From Methanobacterium sp. BRmetb2 (GTDB taxonomy: Archaea > Methanobacteriota > Methanobacteria > Methanobacteriales > Methanobacteriaceae): a stretch of 64,000 nt of DNA. Both the position numbers and the translations under genes were made by a program. Numbering within the stretch: the stretch's first letter is position 1; each line of letters starts with the position of its first letter. This document shows positions 17,517 to 26,367 of this stretch, one piece after another. The stretch covers positions 1,507,501 through 1,571,500 of the forward strand of contig CP022705.1 in NCBI GenBank assembly GCA_003491285.1. Direction: 5' to 3'. The notes below the pieces were generated by a model, which saw nothing but the letters and a program-made list of their open reading frames with translations, was not told where the DNA came from and made no database searches.

Positions 17517-17604
17517 ATTGAATTACTTTTTTTATTATTTTAACTTTAAATTATTTTATTTTAAAATTTTTACTAAATAATTAGAAATAATAAGAATTTT
17601 AATT

Positions 17605-18207
17605 TTATCTAAACCCTTTAGCTATAATATACATTTCTGAACTTTTCTGTTTAGAAGATTGAGGTTTAGTTGTTTTAACTAATCTAAACATCTTTTTGAT
17701 CTTTTGCAGGAGATTTCGGAATTCTTCGCCCTGGAAGGCCTTAATTATAATGTTCCCGCCCGGTTTTAAAATTTCTCCGGAAATATTCAGGACAGTTTCA
17801 GCCAGTTCAATGGATAATAAGTGGTCTATATCCCTTATTCCAGATAATTTAGGGGAAGCATCGGATATAATTACATCTGCTTTATTTTCTAGGATTTCAT
17901 AAATTTTTTCAATTGTTTCTTTTTTAGTGAAATCCCCTCTTATTGAATAAAAATTTTCATTTTCAAATCTTTTAATGCGTTGAAGATCCACGGCTAAAAC
18001 CAGTCCTTCATTCCCACTTAATTCTAAAGCTACTTGGGACCAGCCTCCGGGTGCTGCACCAAGATCTAATACTTGATCTCCTTTTTTTATTATTTTAAAC
18101 TTTTTATTTAGCTGCAAAAGTTTAAAAGACGCGCGGGATCGGTACCTTTCTTTTTTTGCCTTTTTATAATAATGATCTTTGTCGTGTTCTGATTTCCAAT
18201 TGCTCAT
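17605..18207 (-). CDS. rlmE: 23S rRNA 2'-O-ribose methyltransferase RlmE/FtsJ
   Basis: 200 residues. It is a SAM-dependent methyltransferase that methylates a 2'-hydroxyl of a uridine in the large-subunit rRNA A-loop. The N-terminus has [20 protein letters not shown], the classic FtsJ start containing the first catalytic Lys. SAM motif I is [16 protein letters not shown], motif IV is [13 protein letters not shown] (catalytic Asp), and [11 protein letters not shown] carries the second Lys. Length and motifs are complete. ATG 18207 follows GAGGTTTATAG. It begins 2 bases after the stop of the upstream phosphoesterase, so both are in one operon. Confidence 0.95.
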   Translation of the reverse strand: MSNWKSEHDKDHYYKKAKKERYRSRASFKLLQLNKKFKIIKKGDQVLDLGAAPGGWSQVALELSGNEGLVLAVDLQRIKRFENENFYSIRGDFTKKETIEKIYEILENKADVIISDASPKLSGIRDIDHLLSIELAETVLNISGEILKPGGNIIIKAFQGEEFRNLLQKIKKMFRLVKTTKPQSSKQKSSEMYIIAKGFR

Positions 18208-18209
18208 AG

Positions 18210-18737
18210 CTATAAACCTCTTTTTTGAAAATTAAGAGCTTTACATGTAGGCTCTCCAATTTTTTTAATCTCTGCCTTTAATTCACCTTCCTCAACAGTT
18301 ATTAACATTAATGAAGGGTCTGATAACCGGGGAGCGGTGGGGCTGCCGGGATTTAATAAAATCACATCTTCCAACTCTTCAATAAAAGCCCAGTGTGTAT
18401 GGCCAGAGATGAGTATTTCTACGTCCATTTCCTGGGCAATATATTTTAATTGCTGAGTGTCACCTCGTGGATATATTTCTCCATGATCTAAACCAATTTT
18501 TATTCCTTCAACTTCAATGACCTCTCTTTTTGGAAGTTTTATACCATATGCTCGGTCCATATTTCCTTGAACACATTTTGTAGGGGCAATCTCCTCTAAT
18601 TCGTCTAATACATGGGTACTGGTAAGATCACCTGCATGTAATATCATTTCCACATCAGTGAAAACTTCAAATACTGCCGATGGGATTTTTGCGCATCGGT
18701 CAGGTATGTGAGTGTCAGATATAACGCCTATTAACAT
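18210..18737 (-). CDS. YfcE-type metallophosphoesterase
   Basis: 175 residues. It is a small calcineurin-like phosphodiesterase of the YfcE/MJ0936 type. Metal-ligand motifs are in order: VISDTHIPD (residues about 4-12), [18 protein letters not shown] and SGHTHW. Relatives hydrolyse phosphodiesters, for example 2',3'-cNMP or bis-pNPP, with two divalent metals; the natural substrate is unknown. ATG 18737 follows AAAGGAGATT. Two bases separate it from rlmE, so it is co-transcribed with an rRNA modification gene. An RNA-related role is possible but not shown. Confidence 0.9.
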   Translation of the reverse strand: MLIGVISDTHIPDRCAKIPSAVFEVFTDVEMILHAGDLTSTHVLDELEEIAPTKCVQGNMDRAYGIKLPKREVIEVEGIKIGLDHGEIYPRGDTQQLKYIAQEMDVEILISGHTHWAFIEELEDVILLNPGSPTAPRLSDPSLMLITVEEGELKAEIKKIGEPTCKALNFQKRGL

Positions 18738-18850
18738 AATAATCTCCTTTTAAAAACAGGGAATATAATCTATAAATTGAATTATACTTTTAAAAATTAA
18801 TTCCTAAAATATATATCCAAATAATCAGTTAAATCATTGATCCTAAATAT

Positions 18851-21800
18851 TTAAATAATCTGTTCATACTTCAATTCTCTAAAACGTAATCTAAATACAG
18901 TGTAAGGTTCTTTTTCTATAGTTAATTCACCTTCTAACTGTTTTACAAGGGATTTTATCAATTCCATACCTAACGTTTTTGTATTTTTTAAGTCGAAACC
19001 TTTTGGAAAACCTACTCCATTGTCTTTTATTGTTAATTCATATTCTTTGTTGACGGGATATAGGCTAATTTCTATTAAACCACGCAGGTCATTTGGAAAT
19101 GCGTGTTTAATACAGTTTGTTACCATTTCATTTAGTATAAGGCCAACTGGAATAGCAGTATTAATATTAAGTTTTATATTTTCTACATTTATTATAACTT
19201 TAATCCTATTGGTATCAACCAGGTAGGAGGCCAATATTTCAGATGTTAAACTTTGGATATATTCCTTAAAGTTGATTCCTGAAAAGTCTTCAGATTGGTA
19301 CAGTTTTTCATGGACAATGGCCATGGATTTCACCCGGTTTTTACTTTCATTGAATATTTCACAGGTGGGGCCGTCACAGTACTCTCCTTGCAGATTCAAT
19401 AGACTGGAGATAATCTGCATATTATTCTTCACCCGGTGATGGACTTCCTTTAGAAGAACATCTTTTTCTTTTAAAGAGTTAATGATTTGACTTTCATATT
19501 CCTTTCTTTGTGATATATCTCTAAAAACACTCTGAACAGCATTTTTACCGTTGTAAACAAATCCAGTTCCTACAACTTCCACATCAATGGGGGTCCCATC
19601 AATTTTTAAAAATTTTTGTTCGACTAATGGAACAATGTTTTGATTGTTAGAAACCTTTTTTATTCTATCCTCAACTAAATCGTGATAATCCGGATGAATA
19701 AAGTTAAAGAGTGGTCTTCCAATAATTTCTTCTTTAACAGTACCTAATATCCTGGCTCCAGTATCATTAATGGAAATGATTTTACCGTCACTATGTATTA
19801 GGACTGCGTCAAATGATTGTTTGAGTAAGCGCCGGTATCTTTCTTCACTTTCTTGAAGTGCCATTTCCGCATTTTTACGTGGAGTTATATCTTCAAGTGT
19901 TTCCATTGCACCAATAACTATTCCATCGGCATCTTTAATGGGAGCTGCAGTAAAATAAAGCCATTTACCTTTTTTATCTAATTGGGGAAAGAAGTCGGTG
20001 GAGTTATAAGCATCTTCTGCAAACTTTGATCTGGAATATTTACCTTTATACCACTTAGATAGCTCTTCAATATCTCCATCAATTAATAAATCAGCCATAA
20101 CCGGTCTTTTATTATCATAAAATGCGGTCCATTGATTATCAGTGCCAACTATATCTTCTGCCTTAATTTTAGTATATTTTTCCACAGCTTTGTTCCAGTA
20201 AATTACTTTATGATTCTGGTCAATGACAAAGGTAGGAATAGGTGAACCTTGTAAAACTGCATTTAAACGTCTTTCACTTTCTTGAAGAACTTTTTCAACG
20301 TTTTTTTGTTCTGTAATATCTTCAAAAATAGTTACAAATTTATTTAAACTAGGAGAAAAAACAGATATAGCAAAATATTTGTTAAAAGGAGCATAATAAG
20401 TTTCAAATGTTTTAGAATGGCCAGTTTCTGTAACTTCGCTATAAATATTAATATAAGGGGGTTTTCCGGAACTATAAATTTCTGATGCACGTTTTCCTAT
20501 CACATCATCTTTTTTAAGATTTAAGATCTGTTCATAAGCGGGATTTACATCTAATATTTCATAATCAATTGCTTTTCCTTCTTCATTGTAAATTATCTGA
20601 TGAAACGCCATTCCTTCGTTTATAGTAGAATATAGGGATCGATATTTTTCGTCGCTGGTTTTAAGTTTTTCAAAGGCCAATTTGTTCTCGGAGATATCAG
20701 TAAACATGGCAAAGGATCCATTAAAATTTCCTTCTTTATCGGTCAATGCTGTGGCCGAAATGAGCAACCACACAGTTTTTCCATTCTTATGACGGAATTT
20801 CCTTTCATACTGTTGAGATAAACCATTTTTACGCATATTCATTCTATCATAATGGTCTTTTAAGTCTTCTTCAAAAATGAAATAATCCACTGGTTTGTTT
20901 ATAATCTCTTCTGCGGTGTAACCAAGGAGTTCACACATCTTTTTATTGACAAAAGTTGTAGTAAAATTTTTATCCATAGCCATAATGCCTTCATTGGCAG
21001 TTTCCACAATACATCTGTACTTTTCTTCGCTCTTTTTAAGATTTTTTTTAATCTTTTCTCTTTCTAATCGGCTCCGAATAACGTTTATACCATAAACAAC
21101 ATCATTTGCCAGTTCATTTAATAATGCAACTTCTTCAATATCAAATCTATTTTTTTTCGATGAATAGATGTTCATGGAGCCAATAATCTTCTCTTCTAAA
21201 ATAAGAGGGATACTTATTAGTGAGTTATAACCTTTTTCCAGGGCATAACTAACCCATTCTAGTCCAGGTGATTCTAGGGTTATATCTTGACATAATGTAA
21301 TTTCACGATTTTTAATGTTAGATACAGCAGGATAACTTTCATATAATTGATCTGACAGATTTAAATCAATAGATTCATCATAAAATTCTTGATTTGGATA
21401 CTTGGCTACTGTAACTAATTTATTTTTATCTTTTTCGTCAATAAAATTAATCCATGTTAGTTTATAGTTTCCTTCAGTTGCAATGATTTCACAAATTCTC
21501 TTTCGAAGTTTATCTTCGTCATTGGCGCGGATTATTTCTTGATTACAGTCGCTCAATACTCTAAGTGACTGGTTTAGCCTTTTTAATTTACTTTCGGTGG
21601 TATGTTTAAAAAGGGCCATTTCTATTGTAAATTTTAAGTCCTTGTCATCAATTGGTTTTAAAATATATCCAAAGGGATCTGTTTCTTGGGCACGATTTAA
21701 TGTGTTTTCATCTGAATGGGCAGTAATATAAATTATGGGGATGTCTAATGATTTTTTAATTTTTTTAAAGGCTTTAATGCCATCTAAATCGCCTTTTAAA

Positions 21801-21967
21801 ACAATATCCATTAAAATAAGATCAGGTTCCAGTTCTAAAGCCGTTTCCACAGCCTTTTTACCAGTGTCTACTGTGGCTGAAATTTCATAACCCCAATGCA
21901 TCAATTTTCTTTTTAGCTCCAGGGCGGTTATGCTTTCATCTTCCACAATTAAAACCTTTTTTGGCAT
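18851..21967 (-). CDS. Hybrid sensor: receiver-GAF-multiple PAS-HisKA_2 histidine kinase
   Basis: 1038 residues. Residues 1-120 are a receiver (VLIVEDESIT, acceptor in LILMDIVLKGD, YITAHSDENT, YILKPIDDKDL). Residues about 130-300 form a GAF domain. Then come about four PAS/PAC domains (for example YRCIVETANEGIMAMDKNF, YRSLYSTINEGMAFHQIIY, LNAVLQGSPIPTFVIDQNHK, YRRLLKQSFDAVLIHSDGK). Residues about 835-900 are a HisKA_2 phosphoacceptor helix with VHHRVKNNMQIISSLL (His843/844). The HATPase_c domain follows, with LNEMVTNCIKHAFP and IKDNGVGFP. No membrane segment is visible, so it senses cytoplasmic signals. The N-terminal receiver closely resembles those at 6320 and 10887, making it the likely phosphodonor of that set. 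Confidence 0.92.
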   Translation of the reverse strand: MPKKVLIVEDESITALELKRKLMHWGYEISATVDTGKKAVETALELEPDLILMDIVLKGDLDGIKAFKKIKKSLDIPIIYITAHSDENTLNRAQETDPFGYILKPIDDKDLKFTIEMALFKHTTESKLKRLNQSLRVLSDCNQEIIRANDEDKLRKRICEIIATEGNYKLTWINFIDEKDKNKLVTVAKYPNQEFYDESIDLNLSDQLYESYPAVSNIKNREITLCQDITLESPGLEWVSYALEKGYNSLISIPLILEEKIIGSMNIYSSKKNRFDIEEVALLNELANDVVYGINVIRSRLEREKIKKNLKKSEEKYRCIVETANEGIMAMDKNFTTTFVNKKMCELLGYTAEEIINKPVDYFIFEEDLKDHYDRMNMRKNGLSQQYERKFRHKNGKTVWLLISATALTDKEGNFNGSFAMFTDISENKLAFEKLKTSDEKYRSLYSTINEGMAFHQIIYNEEGKAIDYEILDVNPAYEQILNLKKDDVIGKRASEIYSSGKPPYINIYSEVTETGHSKTFETYYAPFNKYFAISVFSPSLNKFVTIFEDITEQKNVEKVLQESERRLNAVLQGSPIPTFVIDQNHKVIYWNKAVEKYTKIKAEDIVGTDNQWTAFYDNKRPVMADLLIDGDIEELSKWYKGKYSRSKFAEDAYNSTDFFPQLDKKGKWLYFTAAPIKDADGIVIGAMETLEDITPRKNAEMALQESEERYRRLLKQSFDAVLIHSDGKIISINDTGARILGTVKEEIIGRPLFNFIHPDYHDLVEDRIKKVSNNQNIVPLVEQKFLKIDGTPIDVEVVGTGFVYNGKNAVQSVFRDISQRKEYESQIINSLKEKDVLLKEVHHRVKNNMQIISSLLNLQGEYCDGPTCEIFNESKNRVKSMAIVHEKLYQSEDFSGINFKEYIQSLTSEILASYLVDTNRIKVIINVENIKLNINTAIPVGLILNEMVTNCIKHAFPNDLRGLIEISLYPVNKEYELTIKDNGVGFPKGFDLKNTKTLGMELIKSLVKQLEGELTIEKEPYTVFRLRFRELKYEQII

Positions 21968-22063
21968 TTTATCGCCTGTAATGTAGAATTAATACTACAC
22001 ATTTTTAATACAATCTACTTATTATATTATTTTAATTAATTCATTAAATGTTTTCATTATTTT

Positions 22064-22915
22064 CTATTTTATTTTCACAAGTTTGATGTCTTGCTTTGGA
22101 TCTCCATCAAAAATTAGGGGGTGTTGAGAATCCCCAAAGTAATCACAATTTTGGATGGTTAAAGATTGAGCATATGCAAATGCTTCTTCAATAGAAATCC
22201 ATCCATCATTGTTTTTGTCTGTTTCTTTTTCATTAAATGCTTCCAGTAAAAAATAGGTAAAAACACCTCCGCCAAGTTTTTCATCACCAACAGATGATTC
22301 ATTAGCCTGGCATGATGCCAGTATCACATATTTTTTGGAGGAGGGGTTGTTGGTTGTTAAATCTTCAATCATACCTCCACTGTTACAGGAATCAAATATG
22401 AAAACTAAATTTTTGGCATCTATTTCCTTTACCAGTAATTGAAATTCGGAACCTCGCAGCGAATTTTTATAATCATAAGTATCGTCATAGGGGCAGATAA
22501 TATACTCAAAATCAGCATTTCCACTTTTATTAGTTTTAACACGGTCGCCATGTCCACTATAATACATAATAAATAGATCATTGGAGGAAGTTATTTGTGA
22601 GTAGTTTTTAAGATCATTTGTTATCTGAACACTTTTCGCGCCAGAATCTACTCTTAAATGAGTATTATTAGTTTTAAAACCTGCTGATTTTTCTAAAAAC
22701 GCTTTAAAATTAATTGCATCACTTGATCCTAATGTGAGTTCCTGATTATCCTCTTGATACTGGGAGATACCTACAAGATAAGCATATTTCTCTGATGGTT
22801 TGGTTAGCTCAACGTAAATTTCCTGGGGGGAATGATCTAAGGTGAATATTCCAACTACGCCTAATATTAAAATTAGAATAAAAAAAATAAGTATAATCTT
22901 CACATTTTTAGACAA
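22064..22915 (-). CDS. Membrane-anchored caspase-family (C14) protease with embedded EF-hand
   Basis: 283 residues from TTG 22915, preceded by AAGGTGT. Residues 7-26 are a hydrophobic anchor or uncleaved signal (IILIFFILILILGVVGIF), so the catalytic domain is likely outside the cell. The caspase-fold dyad is clear: His122 in MYYSGHGDR and Cys177 in FIFDSCNSGG. YAYLVGISQYQEDNQELTLG and VILASCQANESS are further family motifs. Residues 233-244 (DKNNDGWISIEE) match a canonical 12-residue EF-hand calcium loop at every ligand position, suggesting Ca2+ control of the protease, as in many metacaspases. No target or partner gene is adjacent. Cleavage specificity is unknown. Confidence 0.88.
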   Translation of the reverse strand: MSKNVKIILIFFILILILGVVGIFTLDHSPQEIYVELTKPSEKYAYLVGISQYQEDNQELTLGSSDAINFKAFLEKSAGFKTNNTHLRVDSGAKSVQITNDLKNYSQITSSNDLFIMYYSGHGDRVKTNKSGNADFEYIICPYDDTYDYKNSLRGSEFQLLVKEIDAKNLVFIFDSCNSGGMIEDLTTNNPSSKKYVILASCQANESSVGDEKLGGGVFTYFLLEAFNEKETDKNNDGWISIEEAFAYAQSLTIQNCDYFGDSQHPLIFDGDPKQDIKLVKIK

Positions 22916-23285
22916 ATACTACACCTTATCCTTTTTTTGAACATTTAATTTAATTTTTTTCCAAACTATCTTATGTTCTATTTATGTAAGCGTCTCATTA
23001 TAACTTTTTCCATAGAACTATGATTTAAATATATGATTAAATCTTTTAGTTGGTTAATAATAAAATCAAGTACATATATGATATTTAAATATAGTTTAAG
23101 AAAATATAATTTATTATTTATTTATTGTGTTCTTTTAAGATATTTAAAAACATAATTGGAGTAATTAATTATTGAATCTTATTTAATTAAGAATAAAATT
23201 TAACTGATCGATTCTTAAGAGAATAGTTAAAAACATATATCCTCATTTATAAAAATAATATTAAGATTACTAGGGGAGTGATTAA
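22916..23285. other. Divergent promoter region; no gene seen
   Basis: AT-rich spacer between the divergently oriented caspase-like gene and the gene starting at 23286. TATA-like sequences occur near 23234-23240 and 23246-23253, upstream of the plus-strand gene. No coding frame or stable hairpin could be supported. Confidence 0.4.
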
Positions 23286-23804
23286 TTGGAAAAAGAAGAT
23301 TTAATTCTACCAGGTATATTGATACTAATATTTCTGATATTAATCGTTGCAATTTTTTCTTTCGCAGGAAATAGTACTTTCCAGACAGGGAAGGTTTATT
23401 TTGAATATCCAAATAACTGGGCACAAGAACAGGTAATTGGAAATTTCAGTAACAGCTCAATTTATTCTCAAGTAACACTGACAGCTAATTTTAACAACAA
23501 TGCAGGTCAGACTCAAACTGCATACATCCTATTGATAATGCAGAAAAGGACTGAAGGAGTGCTTAATATACCCAGTTCAAGTTCTATTCTAATGAATACC
23601 ACCAACTCTACTGTGGCTTCGGTGGACTTAGGAAATTTCCAGGCCAGCCAGATAGGTAACTATGGCAATGATGTGGCACAGAAAATGACCATAATTGAAA
23701 CCAGCGACCACTATTATGTTGTGGAGTATGTATGTCCTTCATTTGCACTTAATCAGACAGAAGATGCGTACAACATGATTTTAAAAAGCATTAGGATCTC
23801 GTGA
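23286..23804 (+). CDS. Membrane-anchored protein with PsbP-like extracellular domain
   Basis: 172 residues, starting at TTG 23286 behind AGGGGAGTGATTAA, a strong ribosome binding site. Residues about 7-28 form an N-terminal membrane anchor (LILPGILILIFLILIVAIFS). The remaining domain opens with KVYFEYPNNWAQEQ and ends KMTIIETSDHYYVVEYVCPS...YNMILKSIRIS. That pattern, an opening strand 'F-x-Y-P-x-x-W' and a closing 'YN.IL.SI', recalls PsbP-related domains common in Methanobacteriales surface proteins. Its ligand is unknown. The stop is followed by two long T-runs. Confidence 0.7.
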   Translation: MEKEDLILPGILILIFLILIVAIFSFAGNSTFQTGKVYFEYPNNWAQEQVIGNFSNSSIYSQVTLTANFNNNAGQTQTAYILLIMQKRTEGVLNIPSSSSILMNTTNSTVASVDLGNFQASQIGNYGNDVAQKMTIIETSDHYYVVEYVCPSFALNQTEDAYNMILKSIRIS

Positions 23805-23808
23805 TCCT

Positions 23809-23851
23809 AACTTTTTTAAATATTACTTTTTTTTACAGATTTTTTTTTAAT
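23809..23851 (+). terminator. Double poly-T terminator
   Basis: CTTTTTT, then ACTTTTTTTTAC and GATTTTTTTTTAA follow the stop codon of the PsbP-like gene. Clustered T-runs on the coding strand are typical archaeal termination signals. Confidence 0.5.
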
Positions 23852-24080
23852 GAGTAATTAGAAAATTTAAAATAGAAATAAAATGTTTCATTAGGAAAAT
23901 TTAACAACCTTAAGGTTCCAATCAAGTTTTTAAACCATTCTGGTTTAACATTAATTTTAGATATCTTTAAATATGCGTACTTACTACACTATACTACTTC
24001 AGAATATATTAGAAATCTGATCTTGATTTTAACATAAAAAATCTTAAAACCTTTAAAATTAATCTAATACAGAGATTTTC

Positions 24081-24680
24081 ATGAAAAACGCTATAAAACT
24101 GCTTATTTTATTTGGGATGATAATATTAACCCAGGCCAGCCCGGCACAAGCATGGTCAACCAGTACTCATCATGATATTGCCCGTCAAATTTATTATTCT
24201 TTTCCAACCGATGTTCAGCAAAATTTAAATTTAGATGTTATGATAGATGGTTCTGATGATCCTGATCTAAAATTTATGGATTTTAAGTATCATCACTATC
24301 CGGCCACAACAATTAAATCAGAATACTGGTTAAATAAGGGTGAAAACTATTATAACAAGGGTGATTACCAAAAAGCAAGTTATTGCTTTGGCGTGGCATC
24401 CCATTATATTTCGGATAGTTACTGCGCCCCCCATTGTGTCAAGGATGAGAAAGATGTGCTAAAAATTAATCATTCTATCTATGAATTAAGGGCCATGTTC
24501 CTAAAACCTCAAATTAGTTATATGGAAGGTAATTTTATTGACAGAATGAGTAAAGGTAAGTCTTCTGGTGAAGAAGATTGGGATGAATGGAACAGATCTG
24601 GCGACAACATATTAATTCAAACGGATTTAAACCATGCTGCCAGTGCAGCTTACTCTGAAATTGCAAATAGAATCAACTAA
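24081..24680 (+). CDS. Secreted zinc-dependent phospholipase C / S1-P1-like protein
   Basis: 199 residues with a signal peptide (KLLILFGMIILTQASPAQA, residues 6-24) and predicted cleavage before Trp25, giving a mature N-terminus WSTSTHHDIA. In zinc phospholipase C the N-terminal Trp itself binds zinc, so this start supports the family. Further ligands are visible in DGSDDPDLK, KYHHYP, VASHYISDSYCAPHC and INHSIYE. The protein is shorter than Bacillus PLC (about 245 residues), with the C-terminal part reduced. Similar archaeal proteins are annotated as zinc-dependent PLC. An extracellular hydrolase is likely; whether it cleaves phospholipid or nucleic acid is open. Confidence 0.8.
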   Translation: MKNAIKLLILFGMIILTQASPAQAWSTSTHHDIARQIYYSFPTDVQQNLNLDVMIDGSDDPDLKFMDFKYHHYPATTIKSEYWLNKGENYYNKGDYQKASYCFGVASHYISDSYCAPHCVKDEKDVLKINHSIYELRAMFLKPQISYMEGNFIDRMSKGKSSGEEDWDEWNRSGDNILIQTDLNHAASAAYSEIANRIN

Positions 24681-24806
24681 TTTTTCCATTTTACTTAACT
24701 TAATTGTAATTTTCATCCCCTAATTATTATTTTAAATATTTTCAGAAGAATTATATCAAATTAAGATCATAATTTAACTATATATTAAAAAAGAGGGGGT
24801 AATATT

Positions 24807-25676
24807 ATGGATAAATATCCATATTCCAAAGTTGATGGTAAGGTTAAATGGGTTTCCACCGAGTGGTTAGAAAATAACCTTGAGGGGGATTTGATGATCA
24901 TGGACTGCCAGCCCAATGTCCATGATTATATAAAGGAACATATTCCTGGGGCTTTTTATTTAAATGAAGGTCTTTTTAGGCAAACATTGGGGAATGCACC
25001 AGCCATGTATATACCTGCAGAAGCAGTTCAGGCTATATTTCGAAGACAAGGTATCAATAAAGATGTTCCAACTGTAGTTTATACTGGTGTCGGTCCGGTA
25101 AAGAGTTGGGGTGATGGACTGGAACAGACCATGGTTGCTTATTCACTTGTGAGATTTGGACACGAAAATGTATATGTCCTTGATGGTGGAATAGAAAAGT
25201 GGAAAAATGAGGGGAGAGATTTAAACCAAATATTTCCCACAGCAGAAGAATCAAATTTCACAGTGGACGTAATGGAAAATTATTTCATTGAATATGATGA
25301 ATTTAAGACTATAAAAGATGAAGAGGATGTTATAGTTTTAGATGCCCGACCAGCACCAATGTATGAAGGTCAGGGACCATGGATAAAGCCCGGTCATATT
25401 CCGGGAGCAGTTAATCTGCCATGGGCCATTTTAATGGATCCTGGAAACACTCGATTGCTAAAAAATAAAGAAGAAATTAAATCAATAGTGGAAGAAAAGG
25501 GAGCAACTCCTGATAAAACCATAATATGTTCTTGTGGAACTGGAAGAGAAGCCACTAACGAGTTTATACTATTTAAATGGTTTTTAGGATATCCAAAAGT
25601 TAGGATCTATGAGGGATCATTTACTGAGTGGACTCAAAGGGATGATAATCCAACGGTTACCGGTCCAAATCCCTAG
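24807..25676 (+). CDS. Sulfurtransferase with two rhodanese domains
   Basis: 289 residues from ATG 24807 behind AGAGGGGGTAAT. Two rhodanese domains are seen: residues about 12-130 ([20 protein letters not shown] ... [13 protein letters not shown]) and about 150-285 ([15 protein letters not shown] ... [11 protein letters not shown]). Only the C-terminal one has a catalytic loop, CSCGTGRE at residues 241-248. The N-terminal copy has YTGVGPVKS in that place and is inactive, as in bovine-type thiosulfate:cyanide and 3-mercaptopyruvate sulfurtransferases. It transfers sulfane sulfur through a cysteine persulfide. No signal peptide is present. The gene appears monocistronic. Confidence 0.92.
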   Translation: MDKYPYSKVDGKVKWVSTEWLENNLEGDLMIMDCQPNVHDYIKEHIPGAFYLNEGLFRQTLGNAPAMYIPAEAVQAIFRRQGINKDVPTVVYTGVGPVKSWGDGLEQTMVAYSLVRFGHENVYVLDGGIEKWKNEGRDLNQIFPTAEESNFTVDVMENYFIEYDEFKTIKDEEDVIVLDARPAPMYEGQGPWIKPGHIPGAVNLPWAILMDPGNTRLLKNKEEIKSIVEEKGATPDKTIICSCGTGREATNEFILFKWFLGYPKVRIYEGSFTEWTQRDDNPTVTGPNP

Positions 25677-25883
25677 AAAATAATGTATAACTCTCTTTAT
25701 TTTTTTATTTAAATTTAAAATAATTATTATTTATTGAATACATAAAATAGGATATTAAAACTATTTTAAATTGGCTTTATACTCATGTTTATGTAACGAC
25801 TATTTACACTACTTTAATATATTAAATAGAACTTAACTTTAACATCATTTTAGTAAATATAATTTAATTTAGGAGTTGATAAT

Positions 25884-26087
25884 TTGAGTAATTTAAAAGC
25901 ATGCATGGGAATTTTCACTAAAGAAGGAGTTATAGTGGAGGATCCTGAACTTTTTAATGATAAAGAGTTTGTTGTTGTGTTATCTGGTGATAGCTTTCTG
26001 GAGTATCTTAAAAAAGTAGAAGGTGATTTTACTATTAAAGATACTATTCTAGAATCTAAAGAATTTACCGATACAGAATATTATTAA
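25884..26087 (+). CDS. Small acidic protein of unknown function (67 aa)
   Basis: 67 residues starting at TTG 25884 behind AGGAGTTGAT, a strong ribosome binding site. The sequence has alternating strands and helices (ACMGIFTKEGVIVEDPELF; FVVVLSGDSFLEYLKKVEGD; FTIKDTILES) and an acidic tail. There is no signal peptide, cysteine cluster or DNA-binding motif. It stands alone between the sulfurtransferase and the adhesin genes with its own T-rich tail. I do not recognise a family. Confidence 0.7.
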   Translation: MSNLKACMGIFTKEGVIVEDPELFNDKEFVVVLSGDSFLEYLKKVEGDFTIKDTILESKEFTDTEYY

Positions 26088-26097
26088 TTGAAAAATA

Positions 26098-26108
26098 ATA
26101 CTTTTTTT
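26098..26108 (+). terminator. Poly-T terminator
   Basis: A run of seven T followed by AAATTT lies a few bases after the stop of the 67-residue gene. It is likely to end that transcript. Confidence 0.35.
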
Positions 26109-26343
26109 AAATTTACAATTTTTTATTTTAATTCCTATTTTATGTCTTTTTTTGTTCTATTTTTAAAGCTAGAACATATTGAAAGTAGGTGTATCATCTC
26201 TTTTAGTATTATTTGCTATAAATCTCTGTGAATATTGTCACAAACAACGATAGGTTTATTAAATACTTTTCACAATAAAATAGTATTGTTTAAAAAGAAT
26301 TAAACTTTTTTTTAACAATTAAAAAAGCATTTAAAAGCATAAT

Positions 26344-26358
26344 GGAGGTGAAAAACTG
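26344..26358 (+). promoter_or_regulatory. Ribosome binding site that favours a CTG start for the adhesin
   Basis: GGAGGTGA at 26344-26351 is followed at 26356 by an in-frame CTG and only at 26368 by ATG. Spacing to the CTG is 4 bases and to the ATG 16. Starting at CTG adds four residues (M-K-K-N), which gives a more typical basic signal-peptide N-terminus. Confidence 0.4.
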
Positions 26359-26367
26359 AAAAAAAAC

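Noticed and set aside
22064..24680. Caspase, PsbP-like and phospholipase C-like genes as a defence island
   Set aside because: They are on different strands with separate promoters and no NTPase, sensor or toxin partner, so no system is supported.
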